NCBI RefSeq assembly: GCF_030408415.1 | Contig: NZ_CP046976.1 | Location: forward strand, 1,054,001 to 1,118,000 | Direction: 5' to 3' | DNA length: 64,000 bases | Source of the DNA: Corynebacterium appendicis CIP 107643 | GTDB taxonomy: Bacteria; Actinomycetota; Actinomycetes; Mycobacteriales; Mycobacteriaceae | Shown here: positions 9,995-21,532 of the stretch, piece by piece | Layout of the letters: each line of letters begins with the position of its first letter | Numbering within the stretch: the stretch's first letter is position 1 | Program-made: the position numbers and the translations under genes | The notes under the pieces: generated by a model | Database searches by the model: none | What the model was told of the DNA's origin: nothing | What the model saw: only the letters and a program-made list of their open reading frames with translations

Positions 9995-10961
9995 CGTCGG
10001 AGATTCTGGTCAGCGCGCCTTCGCCCGCACCCACCGGCAGGGACACAGCGATGTCCGTCGCACGCCCCAGCGCGTACAGCACAGTCGCCTGCGACGCGTC
10101 GTCAGGCCTGGTCTCCTCGAACCACGGCACATCGTTGATCTGCGTCAACTGCGCGCCCGCCTCATAGCTCGGTGGCGGGGCGATGCCGCATTTCAGCACC
10201 ACGGGGTCTAGCCCGTCCGCGCCCCATGCGGCGGCGTTCTCGCCGAGTCCGTCCACGCTCGTGACATCGAGGCGCCGATAGCCGCCGGCGAGCTCATCGG
10301 GCAACGCGGCAATCAACTCGCGGCAGACATCGTCGGAGCCTTCGCTTATCGACGCCTCCAGCTCCGCCAACGGCGCCTTTCCCGGCGAGGGAGCTGTTTC
10401 GGACAGGGCGCTCAGATCCAGTTCGGCCACTGGTTGTGAATCCTCGCCGCCGAGGGCAGCCCCGTCAGCGGTGACAGCGACGACGGGGGAGCGGTCTACC
10501 GTGAACCACGTGGTCAGAGCGGCCCCCGGAGCCGGATCGGTGATCTTCATCCACTCCGCGCCACCGATCTCTTCCGTGGGGGTGAGCTCCGTGAACTGCA
10601 GCGGGGCGTCCACGCCGCAACGCAGCGTCACGCGTTCGGCCGACGATGTCTGCCACACAGCGGCACCCGCCGGGGCGGGATCCGCGAGAGTGGCGCGCTC
10701 GTGGCCGGCGAGCGTGTCCGGTAGCGTACCTACCAGTGCGGAGCATTCGGGGGATTCCGCCTCAGGCGACGGCAACTCCGTCAACGCCACCGGCTGGTTG
10801 TTAAGCTGCTTCAGGTACAGCTTGGAGCCGACCAATACACCGGCGACGAGAAACAGGGCGAGCCCGAGGCTGAGCAGGATCAGCGGGCGCCGCATGACGA
10901 CGCCGTGTTCCTGGTCGCTGTGGTCGGCGGGCTGGTCCGGTGGCGTCACGCTGGTGGTCAT
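9966..10961 (-). CDS. Membrane-anchored protein with two DUF3515-like repeats
   Basis: A 331-residue protein with one N-terminal membrane segment (residues about 24-46, RRPLILLSLGLALFLVAGV) and the rest outside the membrane. DUF3515 is an actinobacterial family of unknown function usually found between ddl and thiL, as here. The outside part appears to hold two related copies. One is about 71-165 (ECSALVGTLPDTLAGHER ... TLRCGV), the other about 211-310 (VCRELIAALPDELAGGYRR ... VLKCGI). Each has a leading cysteine, an ALP.xLAG block and a second cysteine. Divergent from thiL, with a leaderless-type TACAAT box. Confidence 0.75.
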   Translation of the reverse strand: MTTSVTPPDQPADHSDQEHGVVMRRPLILLSLGLALFLVAGVLVGSKLYLKQLNNQPVALTELPSPEAESPECSALVGTLPDTLAGHERATLADPAPAGAAVWQTSSAERVTLRCGVDAPLQFTELTPTEEIGGAEWMKITDPAPGAALTTWFTVDRSPVVAVTADGAALGGEDSQPVAELDLSALSETAPSPGKAPLAELEASISEGSDDVCRELIAALPDELAGGYRRLDVTSVDGLGENAAAWGADGLDPVVLKCGIAPPPSYEAGAQLTQINDVPWFEETRPDDASQATVLYALGRATDIAVSLPVGAGEGALTRISDAISQNAPAQ

Positions 10962-10969
10962 AGCGGTTC

Positions 10970-10975
10970 ATTGTA
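10970..10975 (-). promoter_or_regulatory. -10 box of a leaderless promoter for the DUF3515 gene
   Basis: TACAAT on the minus strand is eight bases before the ATG at 10961, a near-consensus -10 hexamer. Confidence 0.55.
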
Positions 10976-11041
10976 TTAGCGGCCCGCACCAGACGGACCC
11001 ACGCATCAGGCGGTTGACGGACAGAAAGGTGCTCACAGACC

Positions 11042-12022
11042 GTGATCCAGACTGGTATCCCCACAAAAGGCCCCACGCTCGGGGATGTCGGTGAGCGCTC
11101 CGTCATTCAGTCCATCGTCGATGTCACCCCGTCGTCCATCAACGGCGACGACGCGGCGGTGTTGCACCGGTCGTCGCCGAATTCGCGGGCCGTGGTCACC
11201 ACGGACATGCTGGTGGAGGGTCGCCATTTCCGGTGGGACGTGACCACGCCACGGCAAGTCGGCAGAAAAGCGATCGTGCAGAATTTCGCCGATATCGAGG
11301 CGATGGGCGCACGCCCGGTGGCCGCGCTGTTGTCATTGTCCGCGCCGAAGGATCTGCCCGTCGCCGTTGTCACCGAGCTGGCCCGTGGCATCGGCGACGA
11401 GGTTGGCAAATACGCCGCGGAGCTCGTCGGCGGCGATGTGACTTCCGGCGACAGCCTCGTCATGTCGGTCACGGCGATTGGCTCGCTGGGCGGCAACCGC
11501 TGGGCGCTCACGCTGGACGGCGCGCGCGGAGGCCAGAACCTCGTCGCGCACGGCCGCATCGGTTATTCGGCAGCAGGCTTGGCGCTGCTCGAATCCGGCC
11601 GCGAGATCCCGGAGGAACTCACCTCGCTCGTTCAGGCCTACCAGGCGCCGGAGATCACGCCGGGCAGCGGTGTCATCGCGCGCTCGGCGGGCGCGACGAG
11701 CATGACGGATAATTCCGACGGGCTGCTCCACGACCTGAAACTTCTTGCGCTGCGTTCCGGCGTGAACATGGACATCGACTCGTCCACGATCGCGCCCGAC
11801 GACCGGCTGCGCGCCGCAGGCGAATTCTTAGACCATGACCCGTGGCAGTGGGTGTGCGAAGGCGGGGAGGACCACACTTTGTTGGGCACTATCAGCGGCG
11901 ATGCCCCGGTCGGCTTCCGCACGATCGGCGGCACCGCGAAGCCGGGCACCGGCGAGGAACCCGTGGTGACCATCGACGGCGGGGCCACCACCTACGGCGG
12001 CGGATGGGAGAGCTTCGCATGA
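11042..12022 (+). CDS. thiL: Thiamine-monophosphate kinase
   Basis: ThiL phosphorylates thiamine monophosphate to the active diphosphate. The 326-residue protein has the PurM-like ATP-binding blocks GDDAAVL (about 36-42), [32 protein letters not shown] and [11 protein letters not shown]. The GTG start at 11042 is preceded by AGAAAGG 12 nt upstream. Its stop overlaps the ung ATG (ATGA), so the two are translationally coupled. Confidence 0.95.
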   Translation: MIQTGIPTKGPTLGDVGERSVIQSIVDVTPSSINGDDAAVLHRSSPNSRAVVTTDMLVEGRHFRWDVTTPRQVGRKAIVQNFADIEAMGARPVAALLSLSAPKDLPVAVVTELARGIGDEVGKYAAELVGGDVTSGDSLVMSVTAIGSLGGNRWALTLDGARGGQNLVAHGRIGYSAAGLALLESGREIPEELTSLVQAYQAPEITPGSGVIARSAGATSMTDNSDGLLHDLKLLALRSGVNMDIDSSTIAPDDRLRAAGEFLDHDPWQWVCEGGEDHTLLGTISGDAPVGFRTIGGTAKPGTGEEPVVTIDGGATTYGGGWESFA

Positions 12023-12663
12023 GCCTGCCCGTGCACCCGTCCTGGGAAGCGCCTTTGGCGCCCGTGGAGGACCAGATCCACCGGCTCGGCGATTTCCTGC
12101 GTGCCCAGCCGGGCTATCTACCGGCCGGCAACGACATTCTCCGTGCCTTTCAGGACCCGTTCGACGATGTCCGCGTGCTCATCGTCGGCCAGGACCCGTA
12201 CCCGACGCCGGGCCACCCGATGGGCTTGAGCTTTTCCACGCAACCTGATGTCGCCCCACCCCGCTCGCTGGTGAATATTTACTCGGAGCTCCAGGACGAC
12301 CTCGGCATTCCGCCGCGCCGCGACGGCGACCTGTCGTCCTGGGCGGGCCAAGGCATTCTGCTGCTCAACCGCGTGCTGACCGTCGCACCGGGGCAACCCG
12401 GCTCCCACCGCGGCAAGGGCTGGGAGCAGGTCACGGAGACCGCGATCCGCGCGCTCGCTGAGCGCGGCACCCCTCTGGTGGCGATTCTGTGGGGCAGGGA
12501 CGCGCAGACCGCGAAGCGATTCCTGGGAGACACTCCCTGTATCGAGTCTGCCCACCCTTCGCCGTTGTCGGCCCGCCGTGGATTCTTCGGCTCCCGTCCG
12601 TTCTCCCGTGCCAATGAGGCGCTGCGCGCGCAGGGCGCGGACGGTGTGGACTGGGCACTGTAA
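12019..12663 (+). CDS. ung: Uracil-DNA glycosylase
   Basis: This family 1 UDG excises uracil from DNA. The 214-residue protein carries [18 protein letters not shown], with catalytic Asp about residue 59, and the DNA-intercalation motif [13 protein letters not shown] near the C-terminus. It is slightly shorter than the usual 220-230 residues at its N-terminus. Its start overlaps the thiL stop by 4 nt, which fixes it at 12019. Its own TAA stop provides the start of the next gene's -10 box. Confidence 0.95.
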   Translation: MSLPVHPSWEAPLAPVEDQIHRLGDFLRAQPGYLPAGNDILRAFQDPFDDVRVLIVGQDPYPTPGHPMGLSFSTQPDVAPPRSLVNIYSELQDDLGIPPRRDGDLSSWAGQGILLLNRVLTVAPGQPGSHRGKGWEQVTETAIRALAERGTPLVAILWGRDAQTAKRFLGDTPCIESAHPSPLSARRGFFGSRPFSRANEALRAQGADGVDWAL

Positions 12664-12666
12664 AGT
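12661..12666 (+). promoter_or_regulatory. -10 box of a leaderless promoter for the DAK2 protein gene
   Basis: TAAAGT, whose first three bases are the ung stop codon, lies eight bases before the ATG at 12675. Confidence 0.45.
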
Positions 12667-12674
12667 AAGGCCCC

Positions 12675-14237
12675 ATGACTAATCCCGCGGTGATCGATGG
12701 TGCGCGACTGCTGTCGTGGGCGCGCCGTGCCGCGCGCCTGTTGGAAGCCCACCGCGAGGAGATCAACAGCCTCAACGTCTTCCCGGTGCCGGATTCGGAC
12801 ACCGGCTCGAATATGGCCCACACCATGTCGGCCGCCGTCGAACAAGCTGAAACACTTGACTCAGCTGCGAGCTGCGCCGATATCGCTTCCGCTTTGGCGG
12901 TGGGCAGCATCAAGGGTGCCCGCGGAAATTCGGGCGTGGTGCTCTCACAGGTGCTGCGCGGCGTCGCTCAGGCTGCAGCCGAAGGCGACCTGGACGGCGA
13001 GAGTGTTGCCGATGCTCTCACCAACGCCGTCTCCTACGTCGAGCGTGCCATCAACGATCCGGTGGAAGGCACCATCGTCACCGTCCTGCGCCACGCTGCC
13101 GAAGCCGGACGCGGCGCCCTGGACGCATCCGGCGGCTCGGCGCTTACCCAGGTGACGGCGGCAGCCGTCGACGCGGCGGAAGAAGCCCTCGAGCAAACCC
13201 CGTCACAGCTCGCCGAGCTGCGTGAGGTCGGCGTTGTCGACGCCGGCGGCCGCGGACTCGTGCTGCTGCTCACGGCACTGCGCGACGAAGTGGCCGGCAC
13301 TCCCGCGGCGGTCACCGGAGCTGGCAGTTCTACCGCGCAACCATCTACGTCCGCCGGCGCCTCGTCTAGCACCGAATCGCACGGCCACACCGGCTGGCTG
13401 GAGATCATGTTCTTCTTCACCGGACCCGTTGACGAGCTGCAAACGGCTCTCGCGGCAATGGGAACCAGCCTCGTGATTGCCCGCGCATCCGATACCGAGG
13501 CGAAAGTTCACATCCATTCCGTGGACGCCGGCGCGGTGATCGAGCGCGCTTATGAGCTGGGCTCCGTTTCCGACCTGTGCTTGGAGATCCTGCCTGATGC
13601 CGCACCCGCCGACGAAACGCCGTCGACCAGCCGCCTCATCATCGCGCTGACCCCCCAGGGCTCGGTGACAGAACTCTACCTCCAAGCTGGTGCCGTGCCG
13701 GTGAACCCAGATGACGGGCTTGAAAACGAGATTCAGTCCGCCATCACCGGTGTCGGCGCGAGCGAGCTCGTCGTTCTGCCGAACGGGCTCGCCGGACCCG
13801 ACGAGCTGGAGCAGATCGCCGGGGCGGTCAAGGACGCAGGCGCACAGGTCGCCGTTCTGTCCACTACTCGTCTCGTCGGGGGCATCGCGGCCCTCGCCGT
13901 GCACGATCCGCGCCTGCCGCTCGAAGCAGCCGCCGCGCACATGGGTGAGGCCGCCGACGACATGCGCGCCGCCGACATCGTGGCTACTGCGGGAGGAAAG
14001 ATCACGGTAGTCGCGCCCGTTGACGGGGTGCTGGCGGAAGAGGAAACAGTGCAACGCGCCGTCGATAAGGCGTGCCGCGTGATGCTTGAATCCGGCGGCG
14101 AACTGGTCACCTTGTTGCTGGAATCGTCTCTAGCCGCGGAACTGGACGCCGACGTTCTCGAGGACGCGCTCGAAGCGGAAGTGCTCGTGTACCCGGCTGA
14201 CGGGCTGGGCACGCTCGGCCAAATCGGGGTGGAATAA
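12675..14237 (+). CDS. DAK2-domain protein (FakA/YloV-like fatty acid kinase family)
   Basis: A 520-residue protein with an N-terminal DhaL/DAK2 nucleotide-binding domain (residues about 8-205). NVFPVPDSDTGSNMAHTM, GARGNSGVVLSQVLRG and VGVVDAGGRGLVLLL are its Mg-ATP-binding and helix motifs. A middle segment (about 240-330) and a FakA C-terminal domain (about 330-520) follow. FakA works with a FakB fatty-acid-binding protein to phosphorylate fatty acids; whether this actinobacterial homologue does so is not shown. It lies three bases upstream of recG, a conserved placement. A low-complexity Ser/Thr/Ala linker lies near residues 214-237. Confidence 0.82.
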   Translation: MTNPAVIDGARLLSWARRAARLLEAHREEINSLNVFPVPDSDTGSNMAHTMSAAVEQAETLDSAASCADIASALAVGSIKGARGNSGVVLSQVLRGVAQAAAEGDLDGESVADALTNAVSYVERAINDPVEGTIVTVLRHAAEAGRGALDASGGSALTQVTAAAVDAAEEALEQTPSQLAELREVGVVDAGGRGLVLLLTALRDEVAGTPAAVTGAGSSTAQPSTSAGASSSTESHGHTGWLEIMFFFTGPVDELQTALAAMGTSLVIARASDTEAKVHIHSVDAGAVIERAYELGSVSDLCLEILPDAAPADETPSTSRLIIALTPQGSVTELYLQAGAVPVNPDDGLENEIQSAITGVGASELVVLPNGLAGPDELEQIAGAVKDAGAQVAVLSTTRLVGGIAALAVHDPRLPLEAAAAHMGEAADDMRAADIVATAGGKITVVAPVDGVLAEEETVQRAVDKACRVMLESGGELVTLLLESSLAAELDADVLEDALEAEVLVYPADGLGTLGQIGVE

Positions 14238-14240
14238 TCC

Positions 14241-16370
<2,130 letters not shown>

Positions 16371-16383
16371 TGCCACTGCGCGT

Positions 16384-16389
16384 TACAGT
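16384..16389 (+). promoter_or_regulatory. -10 box of a leaderless rsmD promoter
   Basis: TACAGT lies seven bases before the ATG at 16397, which favours that start over the in-frame upstream alternative. Confidence 0.5.
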
Positions 16390-16396
16390 TGAGCGC

Positions 16397-16981
16397 ATGA
16401 GCCGAATCATTTCGGGCGAAGCCCGCGGACGCACGATCAAAATTCCTCCCGAGGGAACGCGGCCGACCTCCGACCGCGCACGCGAAGGTCTGTTTTCTTC
16501 CCTGCAAGTCCGCTTCGGCTTCGCGGGGCAGCGAGTTCTCGACCTATTCGCCGGTTCCGGCGCGCTCGGCCTGGAAGCCGCGTCCCGCGGTGCCGACGAG
16601 GTCGTGCTCGTCGAATCTAACCCGCACGCAGTGGAGATCATCCGCCACAACATGAAGGTGGTCGGCCACCCGCGCGTAACCGTCGAACAGGCCAAGGTCT
16701 CCGACTACGTTCCGCGCGCGCCCAAGGAACACTTCAGCATGGTGCTCGCCGACCCGCCGTACGATTTACCGGATGAGGATGTCGCCGAGATGCTCAATGC
16801 GCTCGTGCCGTTGCTTACCCACGACGCCGCTGTCGTGGTGGAGCGGCACCGTGAGAGCCCGGAGACCGATTGGCCCGACGGATTCACCCCGACGGGGCAG
16901 AAGTTGAAGAAACGCCTGTACGGTATAGCTCGTATGGACATGGCGACGTTCAGCCGTGCAGAGCGAGATGTGAAAGCATAA
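16397..16981 (+). CDS. rsmD: 16S rRNA (guanine966-N2)-methyltransferase
   Basis: A 194-residue SAM-dependent methyltransferase. It starts MSRIISGEARGRTIKIPPEGTRPTSDRAREGLFSSL, the RsmD hallmark. It continues with motif I VLDLFAGSGALGLEAASRG and the catalytic LADPPYDLP. It modifies G966 of 16S rRNA in the 30S subunit. coaD starts two bases after its stop, a pairing conserved in bacteria. Confidence 0.95.
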   Translation: MSRIISGEARGRTIKIPPEGTRPTSDRAREGLFSSLQVRFGFAGQRVLDLFAGSGALGLEAASRGADEVVLVESNPHAVEIIRHNMKVVGHPRVTVEQAKVSDYVPRAPKEHFSMVLADPPYDLPDEDVAEMLNALVPLLTHDAAVVVERHRESPETDWPDGFTPTGQKLKKRLYGIARMDMATFSRAERDVKA

Positions 16982-16983
16982 CG

Positions 16984-17463
16984 ATGACGAGAGCGGTTTG
17001 CCCCGGTTCTTTCGACCCGGTGACCAATGGACACCTGGACATTTTCACGCGCGCGGCGCGCAGCTTCGAGGAAGTGATCGTTCTTGTCACCGCGAACCCG
17101 AATAAGCAGACAGGGTTGTTCTCCATTGAGGAGCGCATGGGCTTCATCCGTGAAGTGACCAGCGACCTGCCGAATGTCACTGTGGACACCTGGGGCGGTC
17201 TGCTGGTGGATTACACCACCGCCCACAAGGTCGGTGCTCTGGTCAAGGGTCTGCGTTCCTCGCTCGACTACGACTACGAGCTGCCCATGGCGCAGATGAA
17301 CCGTCGCCTGTCTGGCGTGGACACCTTCTTCCTCATGACGGACGAGAAATACGGCTACATTTCCTCCTCGCTCTGCAAAGAGGTGGCCAAATACGGCGGC
17401 GATGTCAGCGGACTGGTGCCCGACTGTGTCGTCGCGGCAATGAAGAACAAATACAAGGGATGA
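16984..17463 (+). CDS. coaD: Phosphopantetheine adenylyltransferase
   Basis: CoaD converts 4'-phosphopantetheine and ATP to dephospho-CoA. The 159-residue protein has the nucleotidyltransferase HxGH region (CPGSFDPVTNGHLDIFTRA), VKGLRSSLDYDYELPMAQMN and the ISSSLCKEVAKYGGDV motif. The next enzyme of the pathway, CoaE, is encoded elsewhere in this window (43759-44352). The stop overlaps the ATG of the TSUP gene (ATGA). Confidence 0.96.
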   Translation: MTRAVCPGSFDPVTNGHLDIFTRAARSFEEVIVLVTANPNKQTGLFSIEERMGFIREVTSDLPNVTVDTWGGLLVDYTTAHKVGALVKGLRSSLDYDYELPMAQMNRRLSGVDTFFLMTDEKYGYISSSLCKEVAKYGGDVSGLVPDCVVAAMKNKYKG

Positions 17464-18215
17464 GCGCGGGACTGACCGTCTTCGTCGTCTTCCTCTCCGT
17501 CGGTATCGGCGCATGCTTTCAGCGCATCGCCGGCATGGGCGTGGGCTTGCTCGCCGGGCCGGTGCTCTCGCTCATTCTGGGACCCGTCGAGGGCATTCTC
17601 GTGGTCAATGTCTTAGCGGCCACAAATGCGCTGATCACCAGCATCAATGTGCGCGAGGACATCGACTGGACCAAATTCTGGCTCATCGCGCCGGCGCTCA
17701 TTTTCGGTGCTGTCCCCGGTGCGCTGCTCATCCGGGCAGTGAAACCCGACGTGGTGCTCGTTCTCGTGGGCGCCTTGCTCTTGTTGGCGCTGGCGCTCGT
17801 GACTTTCGGCCGGCGCTTCGTGCCCGAGCCGCACGGCCGCATTCCTGCGGTGACCTCGGGCGTCGTCGGCGGATTCATGAACACGCTTGCCGGGATCGCC
17901 GGGCCCGCGATCACGGTCTACGCTCAGGCGGCGCGCTGGGAACAGCGGGTCTATGCCGCGACGTTGCAGCCCATCTTCTTCGTCAGCGGAATCATCTCGT
18001 TCGCCATCAAGGAGTTCGCCGGCGCCGCTGAGCTCGGCGGAGTCAACGGTTGGATCTGGGGCGCCGGCGCTGCCGGCATGGTCTTGGGGATCTACACCGG
18101 CGTGAAGCTGTCCCCGCGCATCTCCCGCACAGCCGCCCACCGCATTGCGTTGCTGCTTGCAGCTCTCGGCGGGGCGACCGCGCTGCTGCGTGGCGCTGCC
18201 GGGCTGCTTGACTGA
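17460..18215 (+). CDS. TSUP (TauE/SafE) family membrane permease
   Basis: A 251-residue integral membrane protein with about eight hydrophobic segments in two related halves. Features such as RIAGMGVGLLAGPVLSLILGP and SGVVGGFMNTLAGIAGPAITVYAQ match the TauE/SafE sulfite or organosulfonate exporter family. The substrate is unknown. It is translationally coupled to coaD by a 4-nt overlap, which hints at coexpression rather than shared function. Confidence 0.8.
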   Translation: MSAGLTVFVVFLSVGIGACFQRIAGMGVGLLAGPVLSLILGPVEGILVVNVLAATNALITSINVREDIDWTKFWLIAPALIFGAVPGALLIRAVKPDVVLVLVGALLLLALALVTFGRRFVPEPHGRIPAVTSGVVGGFMNTLAGIAGPAITVYAQAARWEQRVYAATLQPIFFVSGIISFAIKEFAGAAELGGVNGWIWGAGAAGMVLGIYTGVKLSPRISRTAAHRIALLLAALGGATALLRGAAGLLD

Positions 18216-18235
18216 ACGGCTGTAATCCTGTTCGG

Positions 18236-18267
18236 CTAACTAGCTGACCTGCTGACCAGCTAGTTAG
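18236..18267. terminator. Hairpin between convergent TSUP and ABC ATPase genes
   Basis: CTAACTAGCTG and CAGCTAGTTAG form a perfect 11-bp stem with a 10-nt loop; the right arm includes the stop codon of the ABC ATPase gene. No strong U-run follows on either strand. The symmetrical stem suits a bidirectional terminator. Confidence 0.55.
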
Positions 18268-19049
18268 AAAATCGAGGACAAGAATTCCTTGGTGCGCTCG
18301 TGCTGGGGATTGTCCAGGACCTGCTGCGGGGTTCCCTTCTCCACGATGGTGCCCTCGGACATGAACGCGACGGTGTCGGCGACCTCGTGGGCGAACGCTA
18401 TCTCGTGGGTCACCACGATCATGGTCATGCCGCTGGCGGCCAGATCTTTCATCACTCGGAGAACCTCCCCGACGAGCTCGGGGTCGAGGGCGGAAGTGGG
18501 CTCGTCGAAAAGCATGAGCTTGGGGTCCATGGCGACGGCGCGCGCGATGGCGACGCGCTGCTGCTGTCCGCCCGAAAGCTGGACGGGGAAAGCCTCCGCT
18601 TTGTGGGCGAGGCCGACCTGCTCGAGGAGCTCCATGGCCTTCTTCTTCGCGTCCTCGGGCTTCTCGCCCTTGACGTGGACGGGTGCCTCGATGATGTTCT
18701 CGAGCACAGTGCGGTGGCCGAAGAGGTTGAAGGACTGGAAGACCATGCCGATCTCCCGGCGCTGCACCGCGGCGTCCTTGGCGGAAATCTCGTGGAGCAC
18801 GCCGTCTTTTTCGCGGTAGCCAATGAGATCGCCGTCGACGTAGAGGCGGCCCGCAGTGACCTTCTCGAGGTGGTTCACGCAGCGCAGGAAAGTCGACTTG
18901 CCGGAGCCGGACGGGCCGATCAAACAGGTGACTTCACCGGGCTGGACCTCAAGATTGATGCCCTTGAGAACATCGAGGGAGCCGAAGGACTTCCACACGT
19001 CCACCGCCTGGACCATGGGTGTAGCGGCAGTAGCAGAGGAGCGAGTCAT
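18264..19049 (-). CDS. Polar amino acid ABC importer, ATPase
   Basis: A 261-residue ATPase of the GlnQ/HisP type: Walker [20 protein letters not shown]-loop [17 protein letters not shown], signature [17 protein letters not shown], Walker [17 protein letters not shown] and the switch histidine [18 protein letters not shown] and the DPE after Walker B are typical of polar amino acid importers. It starts three bases after the permease stop and is the last gene of a three-gene leftward importer operon. Confidence 0.92.
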   Translation of the reverse strand: MTRSSATAATPMVQAVDVWKSFGSLDVLKGINLEVQPGEVTCLIGPSGSGKSTFLRCVNHLEKVTAGRLYVDGDLIGYREKDGVLHEISAKDAAVQRREIGMVFQSFNLFGHRTVLENIIEAPVHVKGEKPEDAKKKAMELLEQVGLAHKAEAFPVQLSGGQQQRVAIARAVAMDPKLMLFDEPTSALDPELVGEVLRVMKDLAASGMTMIVVTHEIAFAHEVADTVAFMSEGTIVEKGTPQQVLDNPQHERTKEFLSSIF

Positions 19050-19051
19050 GG

Positions 19052-19990
19052 TTAACGGTTCCTTTCCACGACGGTGACGTTGTTCGGTGCTTTGCCTTCG
19101 GCGTCAGTCAGCGCGGCGAGCTGGCGGGCAGTGAGCTCGCGGTTTACGCCGCGGTCGAAATAGCGCTCGAGGTAGAACTGGGCGACCATGAGGATCGAGG
19201 TGATCACCAGGTACCAGGTGGCGGCGACAAGAAGCATCGGCACCGGCTCGAACAGTGCGGCCGCGATGTCCTGCGAACGGCCGTAGAGCTCCAGCGAGTA
19301 GGGGACCGCGACCACGAGCGAAGAGGTCTTGAGCAGGGAGATGAACTCGTTGCCCGTTGGCGGAATGATGATGCGCATCGCCTGCGGTAGCACCGTGCGG
19401 CGCATAGTCATGCCCCAGCCCATGCCGAGCGCCTTCGACGCCTCGATCTGGCCTTCGGGCACGGAGTTGATGCCGGAGCGGACGATTTCCGCCATATAAC
19501 CGGCCTCGTTGAGACCCAGACCGATGACGGCAAGGGCGAAGGCGGAGGACGTCAGGGCATCGAGAGACACTTCGGTAAAGCCAAGGTTGATCGATTGGTA
19601 GATCGAGCCGACCAAGCCCCAGAAGACGAGCTGCACATAGATCGGGGTGCCGCGGAAGATCCACAGGTACAGCCACGCGATCGACTTGAACACTGGGTTC
19701 GGCGACATGCGCATCACTGCCAGCAGCACGCCGAGGACGACGCCGATGATCATGGACAGCACCGTGATCGCCAGGGTGTGGCCGGCGGCGACGAGAATGC
19801 GCGTGTCGAAGAGGTAGGCCCAGTAGGTGCCCCAGCCGTACGCTTCGCGGCGCGCTGCGTCGACGACGAACAAGGCGAACAAGACCAGCAGGATCGCGGC
19901 GGTGATCCACCGGCCCGGGTGGCGCAGCGGCTTGGCCTCAATGCGCTCAGGTTTCCGGCGCGAGGTCTTTTTCGGAACTGTGGTGCTCAT
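19052..19990 (-). CDS. Polar amino acid ABC importer, permease
   Basis: A 312-residue permease. A basic cytoplasmic N-terminus ([14 protein letters not shown]) is followed by a membrane segment and a HisM/GlnP-type core. The core has the EAA-like loop [21 protein letters not shown] with [11 protein letters not shown] and [24 protein letters not shown]. Only one permease is present, so a homodimer is likely. The ATG at 19990 is used rather than the extended frame, which would run into the binding-protein gene. Confidence 0.9.
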   Translation of the reverse strand: MSTTVPKKTSRRKPERIEAKPLRHPGRWITAAILLVLFALFVVDAARREAYGWGTYWAYLFDTRILVAAGHTLAITVLSMIIGVVLGVLLAVMRMSPNPVFKSIAWLYLWIFRGTPIYVQLVFWGLVGSIYQSINLGFTEVSLDALTSSAFALAVIGLGLNEAGYMAEIVRSGINSVPEGQIEASKALGMGWGMTMRRTVLPQAMRIIIPPTGNEFISLLKTSSLVVAVPYSLELYGRSQDIAAALFEPVPMLLVAATWYLVITSILMVAQFYLERYFDRGVNRELTARQLAALTDAEGKAPNNVTVVERNR

Positions 19991-19992
19991 TC

Positions 19993-20892
19993 TCACTGCC
20001 CTCCTACAGGCTGTTCGTTGATCTGCGCCTGCTCCAGCAAGCCTGTCTCCACACCCCACTGGGCGAGGATGCGTTCATAATCGCCGGTGTCGATGAGGTG
20101 CTGCATTGCAGCAGCCATCGCCGGGCCGAGCGGGGAATCCTTCGGCACCGCGAACCCGTAGGGGGCGGCGTCGAACATCTCGCCGATCAATTCCAACTGC
20201 CCGTCGGAACGGTTGACTGCCCACGCGGTGACGGGGGAGTCCGCGCTCAAGGCGTCGGCGCGCCCGACGAGCGCGGCGAGCGCCGCGTTATCGGACGTGT
20301 CGTAGGACAAGATGGTGATCGGGTTGCCTTCTTCCTCGCACTTTTCGGCCTTAGGCCGGACATCGTCGGTCTCCGAGACGGTCGTGCGCTGGACCGCGAC
20401 GGTCAGGCCACACGGATTCGACGGATCGACATCGGATCCTGGCTGCGCGGCCCACTGGATCCCGGCGTTGAGGAAATTGACGAAGTCGAAGTTCTCCCGG
20501 CGTTCCTCCGAGTCGGTGAACCCTGACATGCCGGTATCCAGCGTGCCCGCTTGGACGGCGGGGAGAATCATGGCGAAGTCCTGCTCCTGCGGGGCGAACT
20601 CCAAGCCCATGACGCTGGCGACGGCGCGGCCGAGATCCATCTCCATTCCAATGAGGTTGCCTTCCGAGTCCTTGAATTCGAATGGCGCGAACGGCGGGTT
20701 GGCGCCGGCGGTGAGACGGCCGGATGCCTGAATATCTTCCGGCACCATCGCCGCGATCTCGGGCACTGCGGCTGGGGCGATTTCTTCCCAGCTGTCGGGA
20801 TTTCCGCCCTCGGTATTAGTCACGCAGCCAGCGAGCATAGCCACGGAGAGGAGGCTGGCGCACACGGCGGCGGTCTTGACACGGGTGAACAT
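19993..20892 (-). CDS. Polar amino acid ABC importer, solute-binding lipoprotein
   Basis: A 299-residue protein with a lipoprotein signal peptide (MFTRVKTAAVCASLLSVAML, then lipobox LAGC, Cys about 22). A SBP_bac_3 domain follows (GRLTAGANPPFAPFEFKDSEG, IGMEMDLGRAVA, SGFTDSEERRENFDFV). This family captures polar amino acids for the importer encoded next to it. The start at 20892 has TATGCT seven bases upstream, so it is preferred over the ATG at 20904. An in-frame Cys pair (CGLTV ... EKCEEEG) suggests a disulphide. Confidence 0.88.
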   Translation of the reverse strand: MFTRVKTAAVCASLLSVAMLAGCVTNTEGGNPDSWEEIAPAAVPEIAAMVPEDIQASGRLTAGANPPFAPFEFKDSEGNLIGMEMDLGRAVASVMGLEFAPQEQDFAMILPAVQAGTLDTGMSGFTDSEERRENFDFVNFLNAGIQWAAQPGSDVDPSNPCGLTVAVQRTTVSETDDVRPKAEKCEEEGNPITILSYDTSDNAALAALVGRADALSADSPVTAWAVNRSDGQLELIGEMFDAAPYGFAVPKDSPLGPAMAAAMQHLIDTGDYERILAQWGVETGLLEQAQINEQPVGGQ

Positions 20893-20899
20893 AGCCGAA

Positions 20900-20905
20900 A
20901 GCATA
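20900..20905 (-). promoter_or_regulatory. -10 box of a leaderless promoter for the ABC importer operon
   Basis: TATGCT on the minus strand lies seven bases before the ATG at 20892. An overlapping TAGTAT three bases further out is an alternative. Confidence 0.45.
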
Positions 20906-20920
20906 CTATGCTCCGCGATG

Positions 20921-20956
20921 AAAAATTAAAAAAGACCGCGCGATGTCGCGCGGTCT
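20921..20956 (-). terminator. Intrinsic terminator after the small secreted protein gene
   Basis: AGACCGCGCGA and TCGCGCGGTCT form an 11-bp perfect stem with a 2-nt loop. On the minus strand it runs into TTTTTTAATTTTT, a classic U-rich tail. Confidence 0.9.
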
Positions 20957-20993
20957 GGCCGACGGTAGCCCGCCGGAGTAGTTGAAATGTCGC

Positions 20994-21356
20994 TTAGCGT
21001 GGCATATTCGACATGGCGATCTGGATGGCCTGTCCGATGAGGGTCACGCCCGCGGCGATGATGACGTAGTTGATGATTGCGCGCGCGGCTCCCATCGAGC
21101 TAGTTGCCAGGTTGTCCGAAGACATCTGCTCGTATGGCTCAAAGAGCATGTTCATGAAGCCCTTGAAACCGGTACCTTCTGCCTCGTCGGAGGACCCGTT
21201 CGCGCCCTCGCTAGAGCCGGAACTGCCTTGGGGATTGCCATCGACGGAACTGCCGCGGACGGAAGATAGCGGAGCGGCAACAGCGGGGGGCCCTGCTGGA
21301 GCAGCGGCGACGGCGAGGGAAGCGGCGATGATGGAGGAAGCAATCTTTTTACGCAT
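20994..21356 (-). CDS. Small secreted protein with C-terminal membrane helix, unknown function
   Basis: A 120-residue protein I do not recognise. It begins MRKKIASSIIAASLAVAAAPAG, a Sec signal peptide probably cleaved after AVAA. A Ser/Gly-rich spacer follows (GSSGSSEGANGSSDEAEG), then FKGFMNMLFEPYEQM and one hydrophobic segment (INYVIIAAGVTLIGQAIQIAM). The ATG at 21356 is supported by TACACT seven bases upstream, so the longer GTG-initiated frame is unlikely. It is monocistronic with a strong terminator. Short corynebacterial surface proteins and porin-like peptides are possible relatives, but nothing here proves it. Confidence 0.65.
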   Translation of the reverse strand: MRKKIASSIIAASLAVAAAPAGPPAVAAPLSSVRGSSVDGNPQGSSGSSEGANGSSDEAEGTGFKGFMNMLFEPYEQMSSDNLATSSMGAARAIINYVIIAAGVTLIGQAIQIAMSNMPR

Positions 21357-21363
21357 GGCGGAA

Positions 21364-21369
21364 AGTGTA
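21364..21369 (-). promoter_or_regulatory. -10 box of a leaderless promoter for the small secreted protein
   Basis: TACACT on the minus strand lies seven bases before the ATG at 21356. Confidence 0.5.
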
Positions 21370-21532
21370 CCTGCCATTGCGGCTGCGGGGAACTCGCCCG
21401 ATCGCTGGCTAAGGCGCGTTAAAGGGAGGAAGGTTGTGCTGGTGGCACGACTCAAGTGTGTCGCGGAAAACACGCCTTTTAGTTAGGAGAGGTATGCGGC
21501 TACGAGGGTGAGCGCGCGGTTGAGCGCGGCAT

